A stretch of DNA of 64,000 nucleotides from Rhodoferax sp. GW822-FHT02A01 (GTDB lineage Bacteria; Pseudomonadota; Gammaproteobacteria; Burkholderiales; Burkholderiaceae_C), in the NCBI RefSeq assembly GCF_038784515.1, contig NZ_CP152376.1, forward strand, positions 4,340,001 to 4,404,000. Reading direction: 5' to 3'. Shown one piece after another: positions 37,445-45,510 of the stretch (position 1 is the stretch's first letter; each line of letters opens with the position of its first letter). A program made the translations under genes and the position numbers. The notes under the pieces were generated by a model. The model was not told the origin of the DNA, did no database searches, and was given only the letters and a program-made list of their open reading frames with translations.

Positions 37445-38547
37445 CGCTTGAGAACCAGCCAGGTGAAGGCGGTCAGGGACAGTATGGAATAGATCAGCCC
37501 CGGCAGGGCTGCGGTAAACCAGGGCTGCCAGCCTTGCAGGGTGCCCAGGTCGCTGAGCACGTTGTTCAGCAGCACAAAGCTGATGCCCGCCATGACGCCA
37601 CCGAACACATAGCTCGCAATGCTGCCGGAGCGGAAATGGAAGTAGGCAAAGGGAAGGGCCAGCACCACCATCACCAGACAGCTCAAGGGGTAGAACACCT
37701 TTTTCCAGAACTGGATTTCGTATTTCTGGGCCGACTGGTTGTTGGAGCTCAGGTGTTGCATGTACTGGAACAGGTCGATGGTTCCCATGCGCTCGGGCCG
37801 CAACACGGCCGCAGCCACCATTTCGGCAGTTACGCCCGTGGGCCAGCGAAAGCTGGGCGGGAAGGTCCTATCCACATGGCCGGACTGGTTGTCGACGGTG
37901 GTGAACTCGGTGCGATCCACGCCGCTGAGCAACCAGTCATCGTGCTCGCCAAAGGTGGCGGTCTGTCCCTGGGTGACGGACACCAGATGGCCTCGGTTGT
38001 CAAACTCGAATATGCGCACATCCTTCATGTCGCCATCACCCGAGAGTGCGCCCACATTGACCGCAAAACTGCCGTAGGCCTGCTTTTCCTTCAGCCATGC
38101 GCCGGTCTTGCCCACCGTCACCTGGCCTTGAAACCGGGCCTTGAGAAGCTGCGCCGTCCTGTCGGCCAGCGGCGCGATGTAGTCGCCCACGGCGAAGGTG
38201 AACAACACGAAGACCAAGCCCAAGGTGAGCAGGGTGCGCAGTGCCCGCCAGGGGCCCAAGCCGCTGGTGCGCAGGATGGTGAACTCCGAACTCTGCGCCA
38301 GCCGGGCCATGACGAAGATCGTGCCGATCAACACCGTGATGGGCATGAGTTCGTAGATGTGGTTGGGCATGGTCAGGCCGATATAGATCAGCGCCTGCGG
38401 GATGCGATAGCCCAGGGCTCCGCTACGGTTGACAGACTGCAGCTCTTCCACCAGGTCAAAGAAGAAAAACAGCGCCACAAAGCCCAGGGTCACCAGTGCC
38501 ACGGCGATGACCACCTCGCGGTACAGCAATCGACGAACGGTTTTCAT
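37441..38547 (-). CDS. lptG: LPS export ABC transporter permease LptG
   Basis: Inner-membrane subunit of the LptB2FG complex that extracts lipopolysaccharide and feeds LptC. 368 residues: three N-terminal TM helices (VVIAVALVTLGFVALFFFF; MPITVLIGTIFVMARLA), the SEFTILRTSGLGPWRAL coupling helix, a periplasmic beta-jellyroll, and three C-terminal TM helices ending VLLNNVLSDLGTLQGWQPWFTAALPGL. It overlaps lptF by ATGA and cbiX by ATGA, so it sits in a tightly coupled operon. The ATG at 38547 is chosen by the LptG consensus (MKTVRRLLYREV). Confidence 0.94.
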   Translation of the reverse strand: MKTVRRLLYREVVIAVALVTLGFVALFFFFDLVEELQSVNRSGALGYRIPQALIYIGLTMPNHIYELMPITVLIGTIFVMARLAQSSEFTILRTSGLGPWRALRTLLTLGLVFVLFTFAVGDYIAPLADRTAQLLKARFQGQVTVGKTGAWLKEKQAYGSFAVNVGALSGDGDMKDVRIFEFDNRGHLVSVTQGQTATFGEHDDWLLSGVDRTEFTTVDNQSGHVDRTFPPSFRWPTGVTAEMVAAAVLRPERMGTIDLFQYMQHLSSNNQSAQKYEIQFWKKVFYPLSCLVMVVLALPFAYFHFRSGSIASYVFGGVMAGISFVLLNNVLSDLGTLQGWQPWFTAALPGLIYSILSLTAFTWLVLKR

Positions 38548-39656
38548 GAGGGGCTGCTTTCGGTGGACTGGTCTGTGTTGTGCCGTTTCAGACGCAAGAC
38601 CCAATTGTTGTTGCGCTTGGCCAGCCAGAGCAGCCCCAGAACCAGGGCGGCGCCATGCAGCCCCAACAGAAACGGAGCGAACTGCATGCGCCCGGACTCC
38701 ACCCAGCTCTTGCCCAGAACCAGGAAGTTGAAGTACGCCACGAAGATCAGGAAAGCGAATCCCAGGTTGGCCACCCGGCCTACGCGCGGGTTGGTCCCCG
38801 CGACGGCTACGCCAATGATGATGAAGTTGAATGCTGCCAGCACCAGGCCTATGCGCCAGGACAGCTCGCCCAGATACTGCGGATTGGACTCCTGCAGCAG
38901 TTGCATGGTTGTCAGGGAACTGGATGGGATGTAGGTACGGGCTGAAACGTCATCGGCGCCCACGCGGGCACCGTAGCGTTCAAACTCGCTCACGGTCATG
39001 TCTGCCTTGCCAACATTGCGCTCCAGGCGTTGTCCGTTTTGCAGTACCAGGAACTTGTCCGGCCCAATGACTTCAATATGGCCGCTGCGCGCGGAGGTAA
39101 TGGTCTGCTTGTCTTGTTCGTTGGTGGCGATGAAGACGTTGTTGCCGACTTCCTTGTTTTCGGAATTCTTTTCGATGAAGAAGACACGGTCGCCATTGGC
39201 GGATTCCTGAAACTGCCCTGGCTGGATGCGGGCAATATCCCCACGCTTCTCATAGCGGTCACGCAGGTCCTCGATACGGCCAAACGCCCAGGGAAGAATC
39301 AGGAAAGCCAGGACCACGATGATCACCAGAATGGGCCAGGCAAAGCGCAGCAATGGTGTCAGTAGCGAAGTCAGTCCACGTCCACTGCCGAACCAGATCA
39401 CCATTTCACTGTCCTTGTACATGCGGGTGAGCACGCTCAGGATGGCGATGAACAGGCTCATGGACAGGATGGTGGGCATGTCCGATAGCACGGTGTAGCC
39501 CATGACGATCATCACATCGGTGGGGTTGAAGGTTCCGCGTGAGGCTTCTCCGACGGTGCGGATCAGCGTCATGGTCATGACCACGGTTGCCAATACGACC
39601 AGCGTGGCCCCGAAACTACGGGCAAGTTCTTTGCGGATGGAGGAATGGAATAACAT
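38544..39656 (-). CDS. lptF: LPS export ABC transporter permease LptF
   Basis: Partner permease of LptG, 370 residues. The N-terminus MLFHSSIRKELARSFGATLVVL is the LptF consensus, followed by TM helices, the cytoplasmic coupling segment YKDSEMVIWFGSGRGL, the periplasmic jellyroll, and three C-terminal TM helices (RVGRVANLGFAFLIFVAYFNFLVLGKSW). Divergent from pepA with only 24 bases between the start codons, the classical arrangement in proteobacteria, so both promoters must reach into the opposite coding sequences. The frame is open far upstream but that part is antisense to pepA and not used. Confidence 0.94.
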   Translation of the reverse strand: MLFHSSIRKELARSFGATLVVLATVVMTMTLIRTVGEASRGTFNPTDVMIVMGYTVLSDMPTILSMSLFIAILSVLTRMYKDSEMVIWFGSGRGLTSLLTPLLRFAWPILVIIVVLAFLILPWAFGRIEDLRDRYEKRGDIARIQPGQFQESANGDRVFFIEKNSENKEVGNNVFIATNEQDKQTITSARSGHIEVIGPDKFLVLQNGQRLERNVGKADMTVSEFERYGARVGADDVSARTYIPSSSLTTMQLLQESNPQYLGELSWRIGLVLAAFNFIIIGVAVAGTNPRVGRVANLGFAFLIFVAYFNFLVLGKSWVESGRMQFAPFLLGLHGAALVLGLLWLAKRNNNWVLRLKRHNTDQSTESSPS

Positions 39657-39680
39657 TGCGTCGAAGGAAGAACCCGAATT

Positions 39681-41132
39681 ATGAACTTTGAACTCAAGTC
39701 CCTCAGCCTTGCTCAGGCTGCCACCGAAAAATGCGACGCGCTGCTGGTGTTGCTGGGTGATGACTACAAACCCGCCAAGGATGGGTTCTCCGCTCTGATA
39801 GGCCGTGCCCTCAAGGACGGCGATGCACAGACCAAAGCGGGAAAAGTCCTGGCCTTGTACAAGCCGCCGGTGGTGCAAGCTGCCCGCGTGGTGCTGGCCG
39901 GCATTGGGGACGGTAGCGCCAAACAGGTCCGAAGCGCCGTGAGTGCGGCCTATGCCGCAGCCAAGTCCGACAAGCTCAAGAAGCTGGTGGTGGTGTTTGC
40001 CTCCAACCCCAGCGCTGCTGCCTTGCGCGCTGCCGTGGCCGCCACGGCAGATGCCAGTTACAGCTACACGACGACCAAGTCCAAGGGCGAAGCCCGGGTG
40101 TTGCAATCGGTGTTGGTGGGCGCGGGTAACGCGGATGAGCTGGCTGGCGGCTTCGAGCGCGCCACCGCGGTGGTTGCGGGAGTGGAGTTTGCCAAGGAAT
40201 GGGCCAACCGTCCGGCCAACCATGCGACGCCCACGGTGCTGGCAAAAGCTGCGCAAAGCCTGGCAAAACATGCCCGCATCACCTGTGATGTGCTGGACGC
40301 GAAGGCCGTTACCAAACTCGGCATGGGCGCCTTCCTGGCCGTGGCACAGGGATCGGAAGAGCCTCTGCGCTTCATCGTGCTGAAGTACAGCGGCGCGGCC
40401 AAGTCTGCGGCGCCGACGGTTCTGGTGGGCAAAGGCATCACCTTCGACAGCGGCGGCATCTCCATCAAGCCTGCAGCCGAGATGGACGAAATGAAGTTCG
40501 ACATGTCCGGGGCCGCCAGCGTGCTGGGCGTGTTCCGCACGCTGTCCGAGCTCAAGCCTGCCATCAACGTGGTGGGGCTGATCCCCGCCTGCGAAAACCT
40601 GCTCAATGGCCGTGCCGTCAAACCCGGCGATGTGGTGACCAGCATGAGCGGCCAGACCATCGAAATTCTCAACACCGATGCAGAAGGTCGCCTGGTGCTG
40701 TGCGATGCACTCACCTATGCCGAGCGCTTCAAACCCAAGGCGGTGATTGACATTGCCACGCTCACTGGTGCCTGTGTGGTGGCACTGGGTGCGGTTCGCA
40801 GCGGATTGTTCTCTTCGGATGAGGCATTGGCCCAGGCGCTGGGCGCTGCCGGCGATGCTGCGCAGGACCTGTGCTGGCGCATGCCGCTGGACGAGGAATA
40901 TGCCGAGGGCCTCAAGACCCAGTTTGCCGACGTGACCAATGTGGCTGGTCGTGCGGCAGGCGCCGTGACCGCGGCCAAGTATCTGCAACGCTTTACGGAA
41001 AAGTATCCGTGGGCGCACCTGGACATTGCGGGCACTGCCTGGAAGAGTGGGGCAGCCAAGGGCGCGACCGGTCGCCCCGTAGGACTGTTGGTCGAGTACC
41101 TCCTGACCCCCGCACAAGCGGCAGCCAAGTAG
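39681..41132 (+). CDS. pepA: Leucyl aminopeptidase (cytosol aminopeptidase, M17)
   Basis: Hexameric two-metal aminopeptidase removing N-terminal residues, and in E. coli also a DNA-binding protein for site-specific recombination and carAB control. 483 residues. The C-terminal catalytic domain shows LVGKGITFDSGGISIKP (metal-binding Lys and Asp), MKFDMSGAASVLG, and the M17 signature NTDAEGRLVLCDAL. The N-terminal domain is the usual variable one. Divergent from lptF and followed by holC four bases downstream, the conserved lptFG//pepA-holC order. Confidence 0.96.
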   Translation: MNFELKSLSLAQAATEKCDALLVLLGDDYKPAKDGFSALIGRALKDGDAQTKAGKVLALYKPPVVQAARVVLAGIGDGSAKQVRSAVSAAYAAAKSDKLKKLVVVFASNPSAAALRAAVAATADASYSYTTTKSKGEARVLQSVLVGAGNADELAGGFERATAVVAGVEFAKEWANRPANHATPTVLAKAAQSLAKHARITCDVLDAKAVTKLGMGAFLAVAQGSEEPLRFIVLKYSGAAKSAAPTVLVGKGITFDSGGISIKPAAEMDEMKFDMSGAASVLGVFRTLSELKPAINVVGLIPACENLLNGRAVKPGDVVTSMSGQTIEILNTDAEGRLVLCDALTYAERFKPKAVIDIATLTGACVVALGAVRSGLFSSDEALAQALGAAGDAAQDLCWRMPLDEEYAEGLKTQFADVTNVAGRAAGAVTAAKYLQRFTEKYPWAHLDIAGTAWKSGAAKGATGRPVGLLVEYLLTPAQAAAK

Positions 41133-41136
41133 ACAA

Positions 41137-41574
41137 GTGACCGAAATAGCCTTTCACTTCGGTGCGCCGGACAGGCTGGTCTACACCTGCCGGCTGCTGC
41201 GCAAAGCCAGTGCCACGGGCGCGCGCTTGCTGGTGCGCTCCAGTGCGCAGATGGTGGGAGAACTGGACAAGGCGCTCTGGAATCTGGGGCCGGTGGATTT
41301 CATCACCCATTGCGACGCTACGGCACCAGCCGCAGTCAAAGCCCGTTCGGCAGTCCTGCTGCAGAGTGCGGATCAGCCCTTGCATGCCGATGTGCCGATC
41401 CTGGTCAATCTGTCGGACGATGTGCCCCAGGGCTTTGAGCAGTTCCAGCGGGTGATTGAAGTGGTCAGTACCGATGAGCAGGATCGCAGCCAGGCGCGTC
41501 GCCGCTGGAAGCGTTATACGGAATTGGGCTACACCATCACTCGGCATGATCTGACAACCAGGGCAGGGGAGTGA
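41137..41574 (+). CDS. holC: DNA polymerase III subunit chi
   Basis: Links the clamp loader to single-stranded DNA-binding protein during replication. 145 residues. TEIAFHFGAPDRLVYTCRLLRKASATGARLLV at the N-terminus, the PVDFITHC block and PVDFITH...PILVNLSDDVPQGFEQFQRVIEVVS are the chi core. It starts at GTG 41137, four bases after the pepA stop. Co-transcribed with pepA, as in most Gram-negative bacteria, and followed by a small conserved gene. Confidence 0.92.
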   Translation: MTEIAFHFGAPDRLVYTCRLLRKASATGARLLVRSSAQMVGELDKALWNLGPVDFITHCDATAPAAVKARSAVLLQSADQPLHADVPILVNLSDDVPQGFEQFQRVIEVVSTDEQDRSQARRRWKRYTELGYTITRHDLTTRAGE

Positions 41575-41578
41575 CACT

Positions 41579-41902
41579 GTGCCAAACCGCATGCCTCCCC
41601 GCTACGTTCCTACCCTGACGCAGGTCGTGCAACCACCTGCAGGTGGGACGGCGCCCGCGCCATCAGCGTCGCCCGCCGCACCCACCAACGTTGTGCCGCA
41701 GCAAATTGACCGGAACGCCTTGGCGCAAAAAGTCATCTGGCAAGTGCGCCCGCAGCTGGAGGCGGAGCTGCGCTCAATAGCCCTGGAGCTGTTTGAGGCG
41801 CAATTCAGCACCCTGCTCCCTTCTTTGCATCTGCAAATAGAGGAAGCTGTACGCGAAGCCATTGAGCAGGCCTTGCCAAACATGCAGCGCGATCACGATT
41901 GA
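41579..41902 (+). CDS. Small conserved protein downstream of holC, function unknown
   Basis: 107 residues, start GTG at 41579 (ATG at 41591 possible). The N-terminal ~45 residues are Pro/Ala-rich and probably disordered; the C-terminal half (QKVIWQVRPQLEAELRSIALELFEAQF...QIEEAVREAIEQAL) is predicted amphipathic helix, probably coiled coil. No signal peptide or TM segment. It follows holC by four bases, so it is the last gene of pepA-holC. I do not recognise a functional family beyond resemblance to small proteins found after holC in Burkholderiales; a replication-related role is a guess only. Confidence 0.65.
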   Translation: MPNRMPPRYVPTLTQVVQPPAGGTAPAPSASPAAPTNVVPQQIDRNALAQKVIWQVRPQLEAELRSIALELFEAQFSTLLPSLHLQIEEAVREAIEQALPNMQRDHD

Positions 41903-41915
41903 TCTGCCAATTCGC

Positions 41916-41944
41916 GGAATTTAGTCAGATCTTGATGTTAGAAT
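41916..41944 (+). promoter_or_regulatory. Candidate promoter of tRNA-Ser
   Basis: A -10-like TAGAAT at 41939-41944 lies 10 bases before the mature tRNA. The -35 region 17 bases upstream (GGAATT, 41916-41921) is a poor match, so only the -10 is persuasive. Confidence 0.35.
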
Positions 41945-41954
41945 CATAGGCTCT

Positions 41955-42044
41955 GGAGCGGTGGATGAGCGGTTTAAGTCACACGCCTGGAAAGCGTGCG
42001 TGGGGTAAAACCCACCGCGGGTTCGAATCCCGCCTGCTCCGCCA
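41955..42044 (+). tRNA. tRNA-Ser, anticodon GGA
   Basis: 90 bases including an encoded CCA. Acceptor stem GGAGCGG/CTGCTCC with one G-U pair, anticodon stem CACGC/GCGTG with loop CTGGAAA (anticodon GGA at 41989-41991, reading UCC and UCU). The long variable arm (about 42000-42018) is typical of class II serine tRNA, followed by the T-arm GGTTCGAATCC. Discriminator G fits serine. Confidence 0.97.
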
Positions 42045-42112
42045 GATAGTTAGCATTCATTCGGGCTTCAAGAGGGTTGTTCCAGCAATCCGCCCAAAAA
42101 CCCACCCAACGG

Positions 42113-42141
42113 AAAAGCGATTGCACTGCAATCGCTTTTTT
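42113..42141. terminator. Bidirectional Rho-independent terminator between tRNA-Ser and nifH
   Basis: Nine-base-pair stem AGCGATTGC/GCAATCGCT with an ACT loop, flanked by AAAA on the left and six T on the right. On the plus strand it ends the tRNA transcript; on the minus strand it lies 50 bases after the nifH stop with a four-T tail, so it can also end the nifH message and suggests that nifH is monocistronic. Confidence 0.85.
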
Positions 42142-42190
42142 CGTTTGTGCGTTGTGTTTTTGTAAAACCGAGGAGCCAGCCCGGCTCGTA

Positions 42191-43132
<942 letters not shown>

Positions 43133-43208
43133 TCAGCCTGACGTGTCTGCGACTCTCGTTAGAAGGACCACGATTCGGCAGGACTTTTGTCCGCGCAACG
43201 TCCTAACC

Positions 43209-43223
43209 GCACCTTCCGTGCCA
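43209..43223 (-). promoter_or_regulatory. Sigma54 (-24/-12) promoter of nifH
   Basis: Minus-strand TGGCAC-N5-GTGC matches the TGGCAC-N5-TTGC consensus at every position except the first T of the -12 element, with exact spacing of the invariant GG and GC. Transcription would start near 43197, giving a ~119-base leader before nifH. No conventional sigma70 promoter was noticed. Confidence 0.85.
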
Positions 43224-43445
43224 TGTTTTTTCCATCGTCGCGGAATTGGCCAACAGGTCACCCTCACTCCGGCAATAGATTGAGCAATCAAGGCTCCTTG
43301 GCGAGTGGCGGCGGCCATGTATCACTCGGGAAATGCGACTCTTCGAAGTGAAGCCGAAGCGCCCAGACAAAACACCAAATGCAGCAAGGTGCAGCGGCAT
43401 TTGCCAACAATCCAAACAATCGTTGTCTTCATTGCTACGCGGTGA

Positions 43446-43461
43446 TGTAGTCAACGTCACA
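43446..43461. promoter_or_regulatory. NifA upstream activator sequence
   Basis: Perfect TGT-N10-ACA palindrome, the binding motif of the sigma54 activator NifA. It lies about 225 bases upstream of the -24 element, somewhat farther than the usual 80-150 bases, so DNA bending would be needed; no clear IHF consensus was found between them. Confidence 0.65.
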
Positions 43462-43536
43462 TACTTCGAGCAACTGCGCGCGTCGCCTTGAAATACCTCA
43501 ATCGGGTTGAGGCCTTCGTCAGTGGTCCTGGCTAAC

Positions 43537-43968
43537 CTATTTGGTCACTGCGTTCTTCGTCAGGGCTTCCAACGCGCGGATCCGCTCATCGCGCTGGGCC
43601 ATGCACTCGATCAGCCCGTGCAGCAGGCGAATGCTGTTCTCCGGAATGGCTTCAAAATGAAATCCGACATGCCCGTATTGGTTGCCCTGGGTGGCCGCGA
43701 CTCGCGCCATGCAGCCGAAGTGGGCTTCACCCAGTAGCAAGACGCAGTAAAAGGACTTGCCCTCGGCCCCCAGGAAGACGGGCAGCTGCCACTCGTCACA
43801 CTGAATGCCGAAACCCGACATGCTGACGTCTTTGAGTTCGCAGGTTTCTCCAATGGCCAGTCCGAGATTGAACCAGACTGCCGCGCGGTCTATAGGCGCG
43901 TGGCGGGAGTCTGCTCTGCGATTAGGCGCCTGGACGTAAACGGTTGCTTTGGATTCGCTGGGTGGCAA
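43537..43968 (-). CDS. PilZ domain c-di-GMP-binding protein
   Basis: 143-residue cytoplasmic protein. The two ligand-binding motifs are intact: RxxxR (Arg18-x3-Arg22 in NRRADSR) and D/N-x-S-x-x-G (Asp47-Val-Ser49-Met-Ser-Gly52). It should therefore bind c-di-GMP. The C-terminus (SIRLLHGLIECMAQRDERIRALEAL) is a predicted helical tail. The start is TTG at 43968 with GGAG seven bases upstream; an in-frame stop occurs before any ATG. It is the last gene after nfeD and the SPFH gene on the same strand (gap 48 bases). Partner unknown. Confidence 0.85.
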   Translation of the reverse strand: MPPSESKATVYVQAPNRRADSRHAPIDRAAVWFNLGLAIGETCELKDVSMSGFGIQCDEWQLPVFLGAEGKSFYCVLLLGEAHFGCMARVAATQGNQYGHVGFHFEAIPENSIRLLHGLIECMAQRDERIRALEALTKNAVTK

Positions 43969-44016
43969 GGCTATCTCCGTGGCAGTATGGATACCCAGTT
44001 TAATCCGGCGTACAGG

Positions 44017-44925
44017 CTATTTTGTGCTTTGCACCATTTTCATTGCGGTTGCAATCAACGTGGACACTTCGCTCATATTGCCGGGAATGATGAGAGTGGT
44101 GGTGGCGTCGGCTGCGACCTTGCTATAGGCCTCCACCGCCTTTTCCGCAACCTTGAGCTGCACCGCCTGTTCACCGCCAGGTTGGCGGATGGCGGCAGCA
44201 ATGCGTTCGATCGCCTGTGCGGTGGCGTCCGCCACTGCCGTGATGGATGCGGCCTGGCCCTGGGCCTGATTGATGGCGGCCTGTTTCTCGCCTTCGGAGC
44301 GGGCGATGAAGGCTTCGCGTTCGCCGGTGGCGATGTTGATCTGCTCCTGGCGGCGCCCCTCAGACGCGGCAATCAGGGCACGCTTTTCACGCTCGGCGGT
44401 GATCTGGGCCTGCATGGCATGCAGGATTTCCTTAGGCGGCGTCAGGTCCTTGATTTCATAGCGCAAGACCTTCACGCCCCAGTTCAGCGCCGCCTCGTCA
44501 ATGGCCGCTACCACCTGGGCGTTGATGATGTCACGCTCTTCAAACGTCTTGTCGAGCTCCAGCTTGCCGATGACCGAACGCAGACTGGTCTGCGCCAGCT
44601 GGGATATGGCCACGATGTAATTGCTTGAGCCATAACTGGCCCGCATGGCGTCGGTGACCTGGAAGTACAGAATGCCGTCCACCTGCAGTTGGGTGTTGTC
44701 CCTGGTGATGCACACCTGGCTGGCGATATCCAGCGGGATTTCTTTGAGGACGTGTTTGTAGGCCACCTTGTCCACAAAGGGCACCAGGATGTTGAGGCCC
44801 GGGGTGAGGGTGCCGTGGTACTTGCCCAGGCGCTCCACCACCCAGGCGTGCTGCTGCGGCACGACTTTGACGCTGCGGCTGATGAACAGTACTGCGATAA
44901 CCAATAAGACGATTGCAATTTCCAT
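44017..44925 (-). CDS. SPFH/Band 7 membrane protein (QmcA/stomatin-like)
   Basis: Membrane-anchored, oligomer-forming SPFH protein of 302 residues. One N-terminal TM helix (IAIVLLVIAVLFISRSVKVVPQ) is followed by the SPFH core QQHAWVVERLGKYHGTLTPGLNILVPFVD and DTQLQVDGILYFQVTDAMRASYG-like NTQLQVDGILYFQVTDAMRASYG. Then comes a long coiled coil with repeated E/R-A-R motifs (~170-230) and a hydrophobic C-terminal end. Such proteins shape membrane microdomains and regulate proteases (FtsH-like) or membrane quality control. It is 27 bases after nfeD, its usual partner. Confidence 0.92.
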   Translation of the reverse strand: MEIAIVLLVIAVLFISRSVKVVPQQHAWVVERLGKYHGTLTPGLNILVPFVDKVAYKHVLKEIPLDIASQVCITRDNTQLQVDGILYFQVTDAMRASYGSSNYIVAISQLAQTSLRSVIGKLELDKTFEERDIINAQVVAAIDEAALNWGVKVLRYEIKDLTPPKEILHAMQAQITAEREKRALIAASEGRRQEQINIATGEREAFIARSEGEKQAAINQAQGQAASITAVADATAQAIERIAAAIRQPGGEQAVQLKVAEKAVEAYSKVAADATTTLIIPGNMSEVSTLIATAMKMVQSTK

Positions 44926-44952
44926 GGTGCTTCCAGGTTGGGTAATTCAGAA

Positions 44953-45378
44953 TCAGGCCTTGTCGACCAGAAGACGGTTGCCTACCAATTCGGCAACCCG
45001 GTGGGGACCGGCACTGGGGACTACACCGCTACGGTGAATGGCCGTCCAGCGGGCGCCCCGGTAATGGACATCGGCAGTGCCGTCGGGGTTCCATTGGTCG
45101 ATCTGCACGGTCTCACCAATGTCCAGATTGACATTGGCATTGGCCTGCGCGGCCGGTTCTTTGTGGCGCTTCATCTGGCGCAGGTGCCAGAGCACCACGG
45201 CGCCACCTCCCACCACAGCCGCCGTCACGATTTGCGCGGCAAGCCCCAGTCCCAGATGCGCAGCCGCCGCTGCCGCCGCAAAGCCGATGGATAGCATCAG
45301 CAGGTAAAACGTGCCGGTCAGCAGCTCGGCTGCCACGGCGCCTCCAGTAATGAGCCACCAGACGGTCGATTCAGCCAT
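44953..45378 (-). CDS. nfeD: NfeD family membrane protein
   Basis: Short-form NfeD of 141 residues: two or three N-terminal hydrophobic helices (WWLITGGAVAAELLTGTFYLLML; IGFAAAAAAAHLGLGLAAQIVTAAVVGGGAVVLW), then a C-terminal OB-fold domain (LDIGETVQIDQWNPDGTADVHYRGARWTA). The family associates with SPFH/stomatin proteins. ATG 45378 is chosen because the conserved start WWLITGG follows directly; the open frame to 45453 is not supported. Divergent from the decarboxylase gene. Confidence 0.9.
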   Translation of the reverse strand: MAESTVWWLITGGAVAAELLTGTFYLLMLSIGFAAAAAAAHLGLGLAAQIVTAAVVGGGAVVLWHLRQMKRHKEPAAQANANVNLDIGETVQIDQWNPDGTADVHYRGARWTAIHRSGVVPSAGPHRVAELVGNRLLVDKA

Positions 45379-45510
45379 ATTCAGGAATCCCGATGTGTTG
45401 ATGACGCCACATTGTGGGCCAAATAGTGAGGGGCACCATAAAACCCACACCATATGTACTTACACTTCGCGCCTATTTGCTGATTTTCGCCCAGTCGTTG
45501 GAGGCCTTTC

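Noticed and set aside
38544..41117. Fusion protein of LptF with a large upstream domain
   Set aside because: The upstream part is antisense to pepA; LptF has its consensus start at 39656.
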